From the NCBI GenBank assembly GCA_900554085.1, contig USGA01000069.1, forward strand, positions 1 through 5,214: DNA of 5,214 nt, written 5' to 3'. Below, in pieces: positions 1 through 5,214 of the stretch. Numbering within the stretch: position 1 is the first letter of the stretch; the number at the start of each line of letters is the position of its first letter. The DNA is from an uncultured Clostridia bacterium. GTDB lineage: Bacteria; Bacillota; Clostridia; Christensenellales; CAG-917. Position numbers and translations under genes: made by a program. Below the pieces are notes generated by a model. The model was not told where the DNA came from and made no database searches. It saw nothing but the letters and a program-made list of their open reading frames with translations.

Positions 1-546
1 CTTGGCGTTCTCGGCGGAAACTGCGGAACCGTCGCCGTTGCCGTACATCTCGGCAAGTTTATAACCGGCAACGATACCGGCAAGATAACGGCCTTCGTAA
101 ATGGAAGCGAACGCATTGTGATAGTTGGCAACATTCTCGGTGTGAGCCTTGGTGCCGGTGGCGTGCGCAAACTGAACGTTCGGGAATTCCTTGGCCGCCC
201 TTATGACGTGGTCTTCGTGACCGAAACTGTCGGCAAAGACGATATCGCAACCCTGGTCGGCAAGGTCGGCGGCCGCTTCGTAGCAAGTCGCGTCCTCGGG
301 AACGTTGGTCTTGACTATGACTCTGACCTGTTGGTTCTCGGCAACTACTCTCGCAGCGTCGATGAAGTTCTTGTCATAGGTGCTGTTTTCGTCGTGCAGG
401 CAGATAAGACCAAAGGTGATATCGGCGTCTTCGGGCCCGAAAATCAGAGTGTTTTTGTCACCTTTGGGATCGCACGCGGTCAGCGCGATAGCAAGAGATG
501 CCACGAGTGCGACGATGAGCACAAGTGCCAAAATCTTTTTCTTCAT
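1..546 (-). CDS. BMP/PnrA-family ABC transporter substrate-binding lipoprotein, N-terminal 182 residues (cut by window edge)
   Basis: The reading frame is open from an ATG at 546 to base 1, so the C-terminal half is outside the window. A GGAGGT ribosome binding site at 556-551 fixes the start. Residues 1-24 form a lipoprotein signal peptide: KKK, a hydrophobic run, then the lipobox L22-T-A-C25, so the mature protein should be lipid-anchored at Cys25 on the outer face of the membrane. The mature part matches the basic membrane protein (BMP/Med, PnrA/TmpC) fold: F45-G-L-I strand, Q98-G-C-D-I-V-F-A, S107-F-G, KEFPNVQFAHATG at about 119-131 and YEGRYLAGIVAG at 150-161. Characterised members bind purine or other nucleosides for ABC import. 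The frameshifted xpt 78 nt upstream on the same strand fits purine uptake and salvage. Family assignment is firm; the ligand is inferred. Permease and ATPase genes would be expected downstream, beyond the left edge. Confidence 0.9.
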   Translation of the reverse strand, partial: MKKKILALVLIVALVASLAIALTACDPKGDKNTLIFGPEDADITFGLICLHDENSTYDKNFIDAARVVAENQQVRVIVKTNVPEDATCYEAAADLADQGCDIVFADSFGHEDHVIRAAKEFPNVQFAHATGTKAHTENVANYHNAFASIYEGRYLAGIVAGYKLAEMYGNGDGSAVSAENAK

Positions 547-550
547 AAAT

Positions 551-556
551 ACCTCC
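551..556 (-). promoter_or_regulatory. Ribosome binding site of the BMP lipoprotein gene
   Basis: Minus-strand GGAGGT lies 4 nt before the ATG at 546. It is a near-consensus Shine-Dalgarno sequence and decides the start. A tiny GCC-GAAA-GGC stem-loop lies just upstream. Confidence 0.8.
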
Positions 557-591
557 GTATTTTGTGCCTTTCGGCTTATTGACAATGCAGA

Positions 592-611
592 GCGCCGCGT
601 GAAAGCGGCGC
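592..611 (-). other. GC-rich hairpin between xpt and the BMP lipoprotein gene
   Basis: On the minus-strand RNA, GCGCCGC and GCGGCGC pair perfectly (7 bp) around the 6-nt loop UUUCAC. The stem starts 13 nt after the xpt stop codon. The bases that follow (UCUGCAUUGUC) are not a U-tract, so it is not a classical intrinsic terminator. It may act as a 3' stabiliser, a processing site or a weak pause between two cotranscribed genes. I see no convincing separate promoter for the lipoprotein gene in the 78-nt gap. Confidence 0.6.
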
Positions 612-624
612 AGACGGGCGGACG

Positions 625-1184
625 TCAGTCCTGTTCCCTGAACACTATTTTCCCCTCGTTCATAGAATCGATTACGGCGAGGGAATAAAGGTCGATACCT
701 TTGGCACGGAGCGCGTCGCCGCCCCCCTGGAAACCCTTTTCTATGGCGGCGGCACAACCTGCCCCACCAGTTCGATAAGCCCGCGCATAGCCTCCCCGTG
801 CGCGAGAAAATCGTCGATTATGAGCACCCTGTCGCCTTTGCGGAGATATTCCTTTTCGACAAAGACCGTGCTTACGCCGCCGTGAGTGTAACTGACGACC
901 TGCGTGGTGTAACAATCGGACGAAATGTTGGCGGTTTTGGATTTTTTAGCAAAAAGCACCGGGGCGTGAAAATGTCTTGCGGCGTAACACGCAATGGCAA
1001 TGCCCGATGCTTCGATAGTGATGAGTTTATTGACATTTTTATCGCGGAAATGAGCGTAGATTTCCTTGCCGATTTCCTCGAGAAGCCCGTCATCTATAAG
1101 ATGATTGAGAAAGCCACCGACCTTGAGCACCTCACCGGGATAGACCTTACCGTCCCTGAGGATGCGTTCCTCCAACAGTTTCAT
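625..1184 (-). pseudogene. xpt: Xanthine phosphoribosyltransferase, frameshifted in the C-terminal third
   Basis: An intact enzyme would join xanthine and PRPP to give XMP and pyrophosphate in cytosolic purine salvage. Translation starts at ATG 1184, with AGGAG at 1194-1190. Frame one runs 147 codons to a TAG at 741-743. It matches Bacillus Xpt without gaps: VLKVGGFLNH near residues 19-28, TIEASGIA, and the PRPP-binding loop VLIIDDFLAHGEA at 120-132, up to Gln142. Frame one then gives VVPPP-stop, while the family C-terminus continues in another frame: CAAAIEKGFQGGG to FREQD, ending with TGA at 625-627. Compared with my recollection of Bacillus Xpt (194 aa, AGASIAGIGIV between KQ and IEK), about 19 nt are missing at the junction near 757-765. 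Restoring them would give about 192 residues. The family is certain. Whether this is a true pseudogene, a strain mutation or an assembly error cannot be told here. The truncated product would lose the C-terminal part. Confidence 0.9.
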
Positions 1185-1232
1185 CCGTACTCCTCGATTG
1201 AGCGGCGCGAAATCGCCCTCATCCCCTGCCGA

Positions 1233-1246
1233 CCCGCCGAAGCGGG
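1233..1246 (-). other. cUUCGg-capped hairpin in the xpt leader
   Basis: Minus-strand RNA gives CCCGC-UUCG-GCGGG: five GC pairs closed by the extra-stable cUUCGg tetraloop. The special loop exists only in the minus-strand transcript (the plus strand gives CGAA), which fits transcription toward xpt. No U-tract follows, so it is not a terminator by itself. It lies about 50 nt upstream of the xpt ATG. Confidence 0.6.
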
Positions 1247-1335
1247 AACGACTCCGTCGCGACGTTGCCGCCGCGTGGCGCAATCCGTAACCTCCCGAAG
1301 CGGAACGAACTCGCACCCCGCCCCGAGATGACCTT

Positions 1336-1357
1336 ATTATAAATGCGCACGCGTGCG
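1336..1357 (-). promoter_or_regulatory. Palindrome beside a TATAAT element (candidate operator/promoter for xpt)
   Basis: A perfect 12-bp palindrome, CGCACGCGTGCG (1346-1357), lies 4 bp upstream of a consensus minus-strand TATAAT (1341-1336). At 17-bp spacing the -35 position reads AATCAC, a poor match, so this promoter would be weak or activator-dependent. A dyad inside the promoter spacer is a usual place for a repressor site. The function is inference, and the regulator is unknown. Confidence 0.3.
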
Positions 1358-1402
1358 TGTGATTTCGATAGCCCCTTGGGAGTAAAATATATATCAAACG
1401 GG

Positions 1403-1432
1403 ATTATCAGACGCCTGCGGAGGACTGTTCAA
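1403..1432 (-). promoter_or_regulatory. Candidate sigma-A-type promoter for xpt
   Basis: On the minus strand TTGAAC (1432-1427) is followed after 18 bp by GATAAT (1408-1403). These match TTGACA at four of six positions and TATAAT at five of six. Transcription would start near 1396 and leave a leader of roughly 210 nt before the xpt ATG. It is the best -35/-10 pair I found in the gap between the upstream operon's terminator and xpt. It is not proven. Confidence 0.4.
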
Positions 1433-1572
1433 GCCCCTCGGTATGCCGCTGCCGGGCGTTCATATCCCTTCCCCCAACGCAGTTCGCGCAAGCGCACAAT
1501 CTCCCGTCACGACATTCGTTTGCGGTAAAGAAAACACCCTCCGCCGCAAAAACACATAATTTTTAAAAAAAG

Positions 1573-1600
1573 AAAAAACCGCTTCAATCGGCGGTTTTTT
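1573..1600 (-). terminator. Intrinsic terminator of the aminotransferase-kinase-aldolase operon (structurally bidirectional)
   Basis: AAAAAACCGC (1573-1582) and GCGGTTTTTT (1591-1600) are exact reverse complements around an 8-nt loop. On the minus strand the stem leads into TTTTTT-C-TTTTTTT, a strong U-tract. It lies 78 nt after the aldolase stop. The inverted repeat also gives T6 on the plus strand, but no plus-strand gene is supported upstream. A small CGTCC-GCAAA-GGACG stem-loop (1665-1651, minus strand) sits in the 3' untranslated stretch between the aldolase and the terminator. Confidence 0.9.
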
Positions 1601-1678
1601 CGTCTGTTTTTGCATTTAAAATACCGTTTCGCGCAAAGAGACATCTACGACGTCCTTTGCGGACGGTGGTTGACGCGG

Positions 1679-2977
1679 TTATTCCGCTTTGTCTTCGGCG
1701 ACTTCGCTTCCTTCGGCTTTCGGCTCGTCCGCAGAAAGCAGATAGTCACGGCAGGCGTCTTCGAGTGCGCGGCAGATTACAAATGCGTCGTCAAGGTCCC
1801 TGCCTCTCACGATGACGCCGTGATTTGCCATAAAGCAGGCGGGAGCGTCACCGATTGCGGCAGCGGTATTCTTGACCAGCGTGCCGGTGCCGGGAAGCGC
1901 GACTTTGCTGACGGGAATGACGTCGCCGAGCACCGCGCGGTATTTCTCGGGCACGGGAAGCGGCTGCCTCATCGCGGCAAGTATGCTGCCGTAGAAGGGG
2001 TGGGTATGCACGGTGGCGTTGCTCTCGGGGTGCGTAAGCAGGAGTTGCGCGTGCACACCCTTTTCACTGGTCGCTTTGTTGGAACCTCTCCATTCGAGGG
2101 TCTTCATATTCACTATCGCCATCTGTTCGGGCTGCAGCATTTCGTAGTCGAGCGCAGACGGAGTGACAAGCATTTCTTCGTCGTTTATACGCACGGCGAT
2201 ATTGCCCCAGGTACCTTGCACCAGATTCTCTTCAAGCAGTCTGACGCCGGCAGCCTTGATTTCCTTGGCGACTTTCATAAGTTCGTCGGTGACGATTACG
2301 GAGGGCTGCTCCGCAAGGTCGACTTCCTTGCCCTCTTCCGCCGCTTTCTGGCTGCTCTGGTTTTTCTTGGAATACTTGATGGTGTAACCGACGTGTTCGA
2401 GGAACGCGTCAATCACGCTGTGACGCTTCGCTCCGCCCTTGGGCTCGGCGAGAATATAGCAGGTCGCCGCCTTGTCGAGCACCAACGTTGCGGTGTAAAC
2501 CTCGGCGAGAGTACGTCCCGTCACGAGTGCGCCGGCATTGGGCAGGAAACAGGCGTTGCGCAGTCCGGACAGCGCGGCCACCACTTCCACCGCCGTATTC
2601 TTTAGAGCGGTGCGGACGCTTACGCCGTCAATCTGAGCCATATCGTCGAGAACGGGGGGCAAAGTCTTGCGACGCGCCGAGAACGCGAGAATGTGCTCGC
2701 TGTCCACGATTGCCGCCGCGCCCGCTTTCTTTTTGGCTTTGAGCGCGCAGATGAGCAGCACCGCCGCCGCGCGGAAGTTGCCGTCTATCTGTTCTATACC
2801 CTTTTCGGTAACAAACGCGACCTGGTCTTCCTTGAGGTCCTCGAAATCCGCCTCGGGGGTGGTGATGTAGAGTCCTTCGTCGGCGGAAACCCCGACGAAA
2901 CCGCTTCTGAGGTAGCCGTTTGCATACAACTCTGCGGCGTACTTTCTGATATTTTCGTAAACTTGCTGATTTTTCAT
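1679..2977 (-). CDS. Tandem class II aldolase/adducin-family protein (degenerate N-terminal half, catalytic C-terminal half)
   Basis: The 432-residue product has two class II aldolase (fuculose-phosphate aldolase-like) domains, about twice the usual length of roughly 200-230. The second (about 228-415) has the family's active-site set: G258-N259 for phosphate, E305 in TSEKG, zinc ligands H324 and H326 in VHTHP, and H386 in NHGV. Such enzymes cleave ketose-1-phosphates to dihydroxyacetone phosphate and an aldehyde, or epimerise pentulose phosphates. The first (about 5-180) shows the same order of elements but has lost key residues: the Asn position is V30, the glutamate is missing, HTHP became SEHILA, and NHG became N147-A-G. 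The domains are joined by a hydrophilic linker at about 200-225, and there is an acidic tail after 413. The ATG at 2977 overlaps the kinase stop (TAATG), with GGGGAAG just upstream, so translational coupling is likely. The family is sure; the substrate is unknown. Confidence 0.88.
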   Translation of the reverse strand: MKNQQVYENIRKYAAELYANGYLRSGFVGVSADEGLYITTPEADFEDLKEDQVAFVTEKGIEQIDGNFRAAAVLLICALKAKKKAGAAAIVDSEHILAFSARRKTLPPVLDDMAQIDGVSVRTALKNTAVEVVAALSGLRNACFLPNAGALVTGRTLAEVYTATLVLDKAATCYILAEPKGGAKRHSVIDAFLEHVGYTIKYSKKNQSSQKAAEEGKEVDLAEQPSVIVTDELMKVAKEIKAAGVRLLEENLVQGTWGNIAVRINDEEMLVTPSALDYEMLQPEQMAIVNMKTLEWRGSNKATSEKGVHAQLLLTHPESNATVHTHPFYGSILAAMRQPLPVPEKYRAVLGDVIPVSKVALPGTGTLVKNTAAAIGDAPACFMANHGVIVRGRDLDDAFVICRALEDACRDYLLSADEPKAEGSEVAEDKAE

Positions 2978-4509
2978 TATTCTTCCCCTTCGAATCTTCT
3001 TGCGTTGGCTTTGATGTAAGGTCTCTTGAGCGCGAGGTACAAGGTCTTGTAATCGGCAAAGAGTTTGTCGTAAATGGCTTTGTTGGCGGGATTGGGCTTG
3101 TAGGTAGCCTCAATCTGCACGAAATTCTTCGCGTCCGCGAAACTCTTGAGTTCGCCGAGACCGATGAGCGCGACGATGGCACAGCCGAGCGCACCCGCAT
3201 TGCGGGGATTCTTGACGACGGAGAAAGTGCTTCCCGTAACGTCCGCTATAATCTGCATCCAGCCTTTGTCGAGCGCGCCGCCGCCGATGATACGGAAATT
3301 GTTGCCCTCGAAGCCGTAATCCTTGCGGTAGTTCTCGAGAATCCAGCGCAGGTTGTAAGCAACGCCCTCGTACACCGCACGCATAAGGTGCTGTCTGGTG
3401 TGAATGGGATTTATGTTGAAGAGCGTGGAACGCGTGGTCGTGCTGGAAACGGGGCAACGTTCGCCCTGCATCCACGGGGTGCAGATGAGATGGTCCGAGC
3501 CTGCGGGCACGTCGTCGATAACGCTGTCCATATAGGCGTAAATCCCGTCGCCGAGTTGCTCTTTCTCGTGCCTGAAGAACTGGTCGCAAATCCACTGAAT
3601 GTTGCTGCCCGCCGCTTCGGTGATACCCGCGACGAGGTTCATCTCGGGGTCGGCGGACTGAATGGCCGCCGCGCCGTGCATAAACTTTGTCGCCGTCCTG
3701 GACGGAGCGGCAACCCACGCGGACGTACCGAGATAGATATGCACTTCGCCGTCGCCGCACATACCGCTGCCGACAACCGCCGACTGCACGTCGTCGCACC
3801 CGCCGAAAACGGGAGTGCCTGCGGGCAGACCGAGTTCCTCCGCGGCTTTGGCGGTGAGACCTTTGCCGATTTTATCGGTGCTCTTGCACAGCGGAGGCAG
3901 GCGCTTCATATCCACGCCGATAAGCGGGAAAGCGCTCATCCACTGTTTTTTCTTGAGGTCGAGGCCGTAGGACGACGCGCCGGAAAGTTCGGCGTACATC
4001 TCGCCCGTGCACTTGAATTTGAGCCAGCCGTTGACGTCGAGGAAATATTTCGTCTTGGCGTAAATCTCGGGGCGCATTTCTTTGACCCAAGCCATTTTCG
4101 CCACGCAGTCCTTGCCCATAATGGGAGTGCCGACTATCATAGTGAAAATCTTGGTGCCGCCGAGGCGGTTCATAATTTTCTGCGCCTGCTGCCCCGCTCT
4201 GCCGTCTACCCAGGTGATATTGTTCATCAGGTTGTTGCCGTTCTCGTCGACGGGGATAACGCCCTGAGCCTGAGTGGAAAACACAATACCTTTGACGTCG
4301 GAAGGAGCGATACCCGCCTTCTCGACTATGGCTCTGGTGGTGATGCACACCGCTTTCCAATAGTCGTTGGGGTCCTGCTCGACGTGTGCGGGAGCGGGAT
4401 AATAGGTGGGATAAGGTTCCGCGACGGTGGTGACGATGCTGCCGTTGAAATCGACGAGGACCGCCTTGTCCGAACTTGTCCCGATATCGTGCGAAATGAT
4501 GTAATTCAT
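2977..4509 (-). CDS. FGGY-family carbohydrate kinase (xylulokinase-like)
   Basis: This 510-residue protein has the normal length and motif order of an FGGY sugar kinase, which moves the ATP gamma-phosphate onto a ketose or polyol in the cytosol. The N-terminal actin-like domain has the phosphate-binding DIGTSSDK (8-15), HVEQDP (42-47), the substrate-side TWVDGR (99-104) and GKDCVAKMAW (132-141). The GGCDD motif carries the likely catalytic base D240 (by alignment to GlpK and XylB, D239 being the alternative). The C-terminal domain has YLGTSAW (259-265), QGERCP, YEGVAYNLRWILE and the adenosine-side IIGGGALDKGWMQIIADV (407-424). The ATG at 4509 has GGAGGGG at 4519-4513. The stop shares one base with the aldolase start, so kinase and aldolase probably act in sequence: phosphorylate, then cleave. 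Kinase-aldolase pairs of this type serve fuculose, rhamnulose and similar sugars. The motifs do not fix the substrate. Confidence 0.93.
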   Translation of the reverse strand: MNYIISHDIGTSSDKAVLVDFNGSIVTTVAEPYPTYYPAPAHVEQDPNDYWKAVCITTRAIVEKAGIAPSDVKGIVFSTQAQGVIPVDENGNNLMNNITWVDGRAGQQAQKIMNRLGGTKIFTMIVGTPIMGKDCVAKMAWVKEMRPEIYAKTKYFLDVNGWLKFKCTGEMYAELSGASSYGLDLKKKQWMSAFPLIGVDMKRLPPLCKSTDKIGKGLTAKAAEELGLPAGTPVFGGCDDVQSAVVGSGMCGDGEVHIYLGTSAWVAAPSRTATKFMHGAAAIQSADPEMNLVAGITEAAGSNIQWICDQFFRHEKEQLGDGIYAYMDSVIDDVPAGSDHLICTPWMQGERCPVSSTTTRSTLFNINPIHTRQHLMRAVYEGVAYNLRWILENYRKDYGFEGNNFRIIGGGALDKGWMQIIADVTGSTFSVVKNPRNAGALGCAIVALIGLGELKSFADAKNFVQIEATYKPNPANKAIYDKLFADYKTLYLALKRPYIKANARRFEGEE

Positions 4510-4512
4510 ATT

Positions 4513-4519
4513 CCCCTCC
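4513..4519 (-). promoter_or_regulatory. Ribosome binding site of the kinase, abutting a terminator-like hairpin
   Basis: Minus-strand GGAGGGG lies 3 nt before the kinase ATG and only 1 nt after the T6 tract of the hairpin at 4521-4558. It fixes the kinase start and puts transcription and translation signals side by side. Confidence 0.8.
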
Positions 4520-4520
4520 G

Positions 4521-4558
4521 AAAAAAGACATTCCGCGGGCGAGTGCCCGCAGAATGTC
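4521..4558 (-). terminator. Intrinsic terminator/attenuator inside the operon, directly before the kinase
   Basis: On the minus-strand RNA, 14 bases (4558-4545) pair with 14 bases (4540-4527) around the 4-nt loop ACUC. The stem is GACAUUC, then one U·G wobble, then GCGGGC. Six T follow at once (4526-4521). On the plus strand the wobble would be a C-A mismatch, so the structure suits minus-strand RNA. It starts 8 nt after the aminotransferase stop and ends 1 nt before the kinase ribosome binding site. The 57-nt gap has no room for a separate promoter, so partial readthrough or regulated antitermination is likely unless a promoter lies inside the aminotransferase gene. Confidence 0.85.
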
Positions 4559-4566
4559 GCAAACTC

Positions 4567-5214
4567 TTATTTGCCCGCGGCAGCAGCGTCCGCCGCCGCC
4601 TGTTCTTTCCCGGCTTTCGCCATAAGTTTTTCGGCTTTCTTTATCTTCTTGTCTCTCTTCTTTCCTTCGGGATACTGGAGCGCCTTTCTGGACTTGTACT
4701 CCGCAACCTGCAGGCTGTCGACCTTGGTGCGTTTCTTGACGAGTTTGAACACTTCGTCGAAGCGGTTGAGGGCTTCGTCGATGATTTCGTCGGTGTCCGC
4801 CATAGAGGTGTAAAGTCTGCTGCCCGCGAGGGTGACGATACCGTGGGACATATAAGCCGCGCCCATATGCTCCATCGCTTCCTTCCTGACCATAATGGAA
4901 TCCTGTTTCTTGAGGACCTTGAGCAGGTTGAGAATGCACTTGGAGGAGAAGTCGTAACTCATAGCGCCCGTGCATTCGAGGTGGACGATGGAACCCTGGT
5001 TGTACGCAACGTAAGGCAGGTCGTGTTTCGCGATGAGGTCGACGAGACCGTCGGTCAGCCTGTTGCCCGCAAGACCGGCCTTGACGCAGGCGTTGGTCTT
5101 CTGGATTTCCTTGATTGCGACGTAACCTGCCATCGCGGACAGGGGGTTGGCCGCAAGAGTGCCGCCGACATAGGCTTTCTTGGCGCCGCCCGCAACGCCG
5201 GCAGCGAGAAGGTC
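4567..5214 (-). CDS. Class III (glutamate-1-semialdehyde-type) PLP-dependent aminotransferase, C-terminal 215 residues (5' end outside window)
   Basis: The frame is open to base 5214 and its start lies to the right. The Met at 5133 is internal, because the frame upstream of it still matches the family: AYVGGTLAANPLSAMAG (about residues 14-30 of the visible part) is the conserved GGT-x-NPL element of class III aminotransferases near the cofactor. The C-terminal small domain follows, ending in HGIVTLAGSRLYTSMADTD and an amphipathic helix. The PLP-binding lysine should lie just outside the window. Family members move amino groups to or from aldehydes and keto acids, or shift them within glutamate-1-semialdehyde. 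The last 35 or so residues are a Lys/Ala/Glu-rich tail (GKKRDKKIKKAEKL and on), longer than I expect for HemL. A haem role is not supported by the neighbours. Its place before a kinase and an aldolase suggests catabolism. The family is sure; the substrate is unknown. Confidence 0.85.
   Translation of the reverse strand, partial: DLLAAGVAGGAKKAYVGGTLAANPLSAMAGYVAIKEIQKTNACVKAGLAGNRLTDGLVDLIAKHDLPYVAYNQGSIVHLECTGAMSYDFSSKCILNLLKVLKKQDSIMVRKEAMEHMGAAYMSHGIVTLAGSRLYTSMADTDEIIDEALNRFDEVFKLVKKRTKVDSLQVAEYKSRKALQYPEGKKRDKKIKKAEKLMAKAGKEQAAADAAAAGK

Larger units (their letters stand above)
1185..1572 (-). other. Non-coding upstream region and structured leader of xpt
   Basis: No gene is supported here on either strand. 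The frame that continues upstream of the xpt ATG to 1397 has no ribosome binding site and no family resemblance. Read on the minus strand, the first part (1560-1397) contains pairing segments such as GCGGAGG (1544-1538) with CCTCCGC (1423-1417), and GCGTT with AACGC. Then come a promoter-like element (1432-1403), a 12-bp palindrome beside a TATAAT (1357-1336), and a GC-rich leader with a cUUCGg hairpin (1246-1233). The guanine-riboswitch landmarks expected before xpt in Bacillus are absent. Confidence 0.6.

Noticed and set aside
592..611. The xpt-lipoprotein hairpin as a true intrinsic terminator
   Set aside because: The stem is perfect, but the next bases (UCUGCAUUGUC) are not a U-tract, and no promoter for the downstream gene was found.
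798..1331. Plus-strand open frame of 177 codons opposite xpt and its leader
   Set aside because: It is antisense to the recognised Xpt frames and has no family resemblance or start signal.
1185..1397. Extension of the xpt frame upstream to the ATG at 1397
   Set aside because: The ATG at 1184 has AGGAG at proper spacing and matches the N-terminus of Bacillus Xpt. The extra 71 residues are low-complexity and would run through the candidate leader.
1185..1560. Guanine/purine riboswitch before xpt
   Set aside because: The conserved core segments were looked for on the minus strand and not found.
1610..2605. Long plus-strand open frame (331 codons) opposite the aldolase
   Set aside because: It lies wholly antisense to a gene with clear family motifs, has no ribosome binding site I can see, and its translation resembles no family. 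In GC-rich coding DNA, antisense frames of this length are common.
3872..4975. Minus-strand open frame of 367 codons across the kinase and aminotransferase
   Set aside because: It is an out-of-frame shadow, rich in Arg/Gln/His, spanning two recognised genes and the terminator between them.
1..5214. CRISPR arrays, tRNA/rRNA genes, insertion sequences, phage or defence genes
   Set aside because: No direct-repeat arrays, no tRNA-like cloverleaf, no transposase motifs and no terminal inverted repeats with target duplications were seen on either strand.

Overview
The window looks like a piece of a Bacillota (Firmicutes) genome, probably an uncultured clostridial lineage. The reasons are strong GGAGG-type ribosome binding sites, intrinsic terminators with long T-tracts, a Gram-positive style lipoprotein signal peptide and Bacillus-like Xpt spacing. 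This assignment is inference; no taxonomic marker gene is present. All genes supported here lie on the minus strand, so the window reads right to left.

Right part (5214 to 1573): a sugar or amine catabolic operon. It starts with the 3' part of a class III (glutamate-1-semialdehyde-type) aminotransferase, cut by the window edge. After a 57-nt gap come an FGGY-family carbohydrate kinase and, overlapping it by one base (TAATG), a two-domain class II aldolase. The gap holds a 14-bp hairpin with a T6 tract placed directly before the kinase ribosome binding site, which looks like an internal terminator or attenuator. The operon ends at a strong, nearly symmetric terminator at 1573-1600. The likely logic is phosphorylation of a ketose (or similar) by the kinase, then retro-aldol cleavage by the aldolase. 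The aminotransferase's substrate and role are unknown. The first half of the aldolase has lost the catalytic residues and the second half keeps them.

Middle (1185 to 1572): about 390 bases without a gene. They hold a plausible sigma-A-type promoter, a perfect 12-bp palindrome beside a second TATAAT element, and a GC-rich leader with a cUUCGg-capped hairpin. No purine riboswitch is seen.

Left part (1184 to 1): a purine-related pair. xpt (xanthine phosphoribosyltransferase) is interrupted by a frameshift near 757-765 that corresponds to a net loss of about 19 nt against the Bacillus protein. It is followed by the 5' part of a gene for a BMP/PnrA-family lipoprotein, the substrate-binding part of a (probably nucleoside) ABC importer, cut by the left edge. 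A 7-bp hairpin without a T-tract sits between them, so they are probably cotranscribed.

Most noteworthy are the attenuator-like hairpin before the kinase, the fused catalytic plus degenerate aldolase, and the broken xpt.
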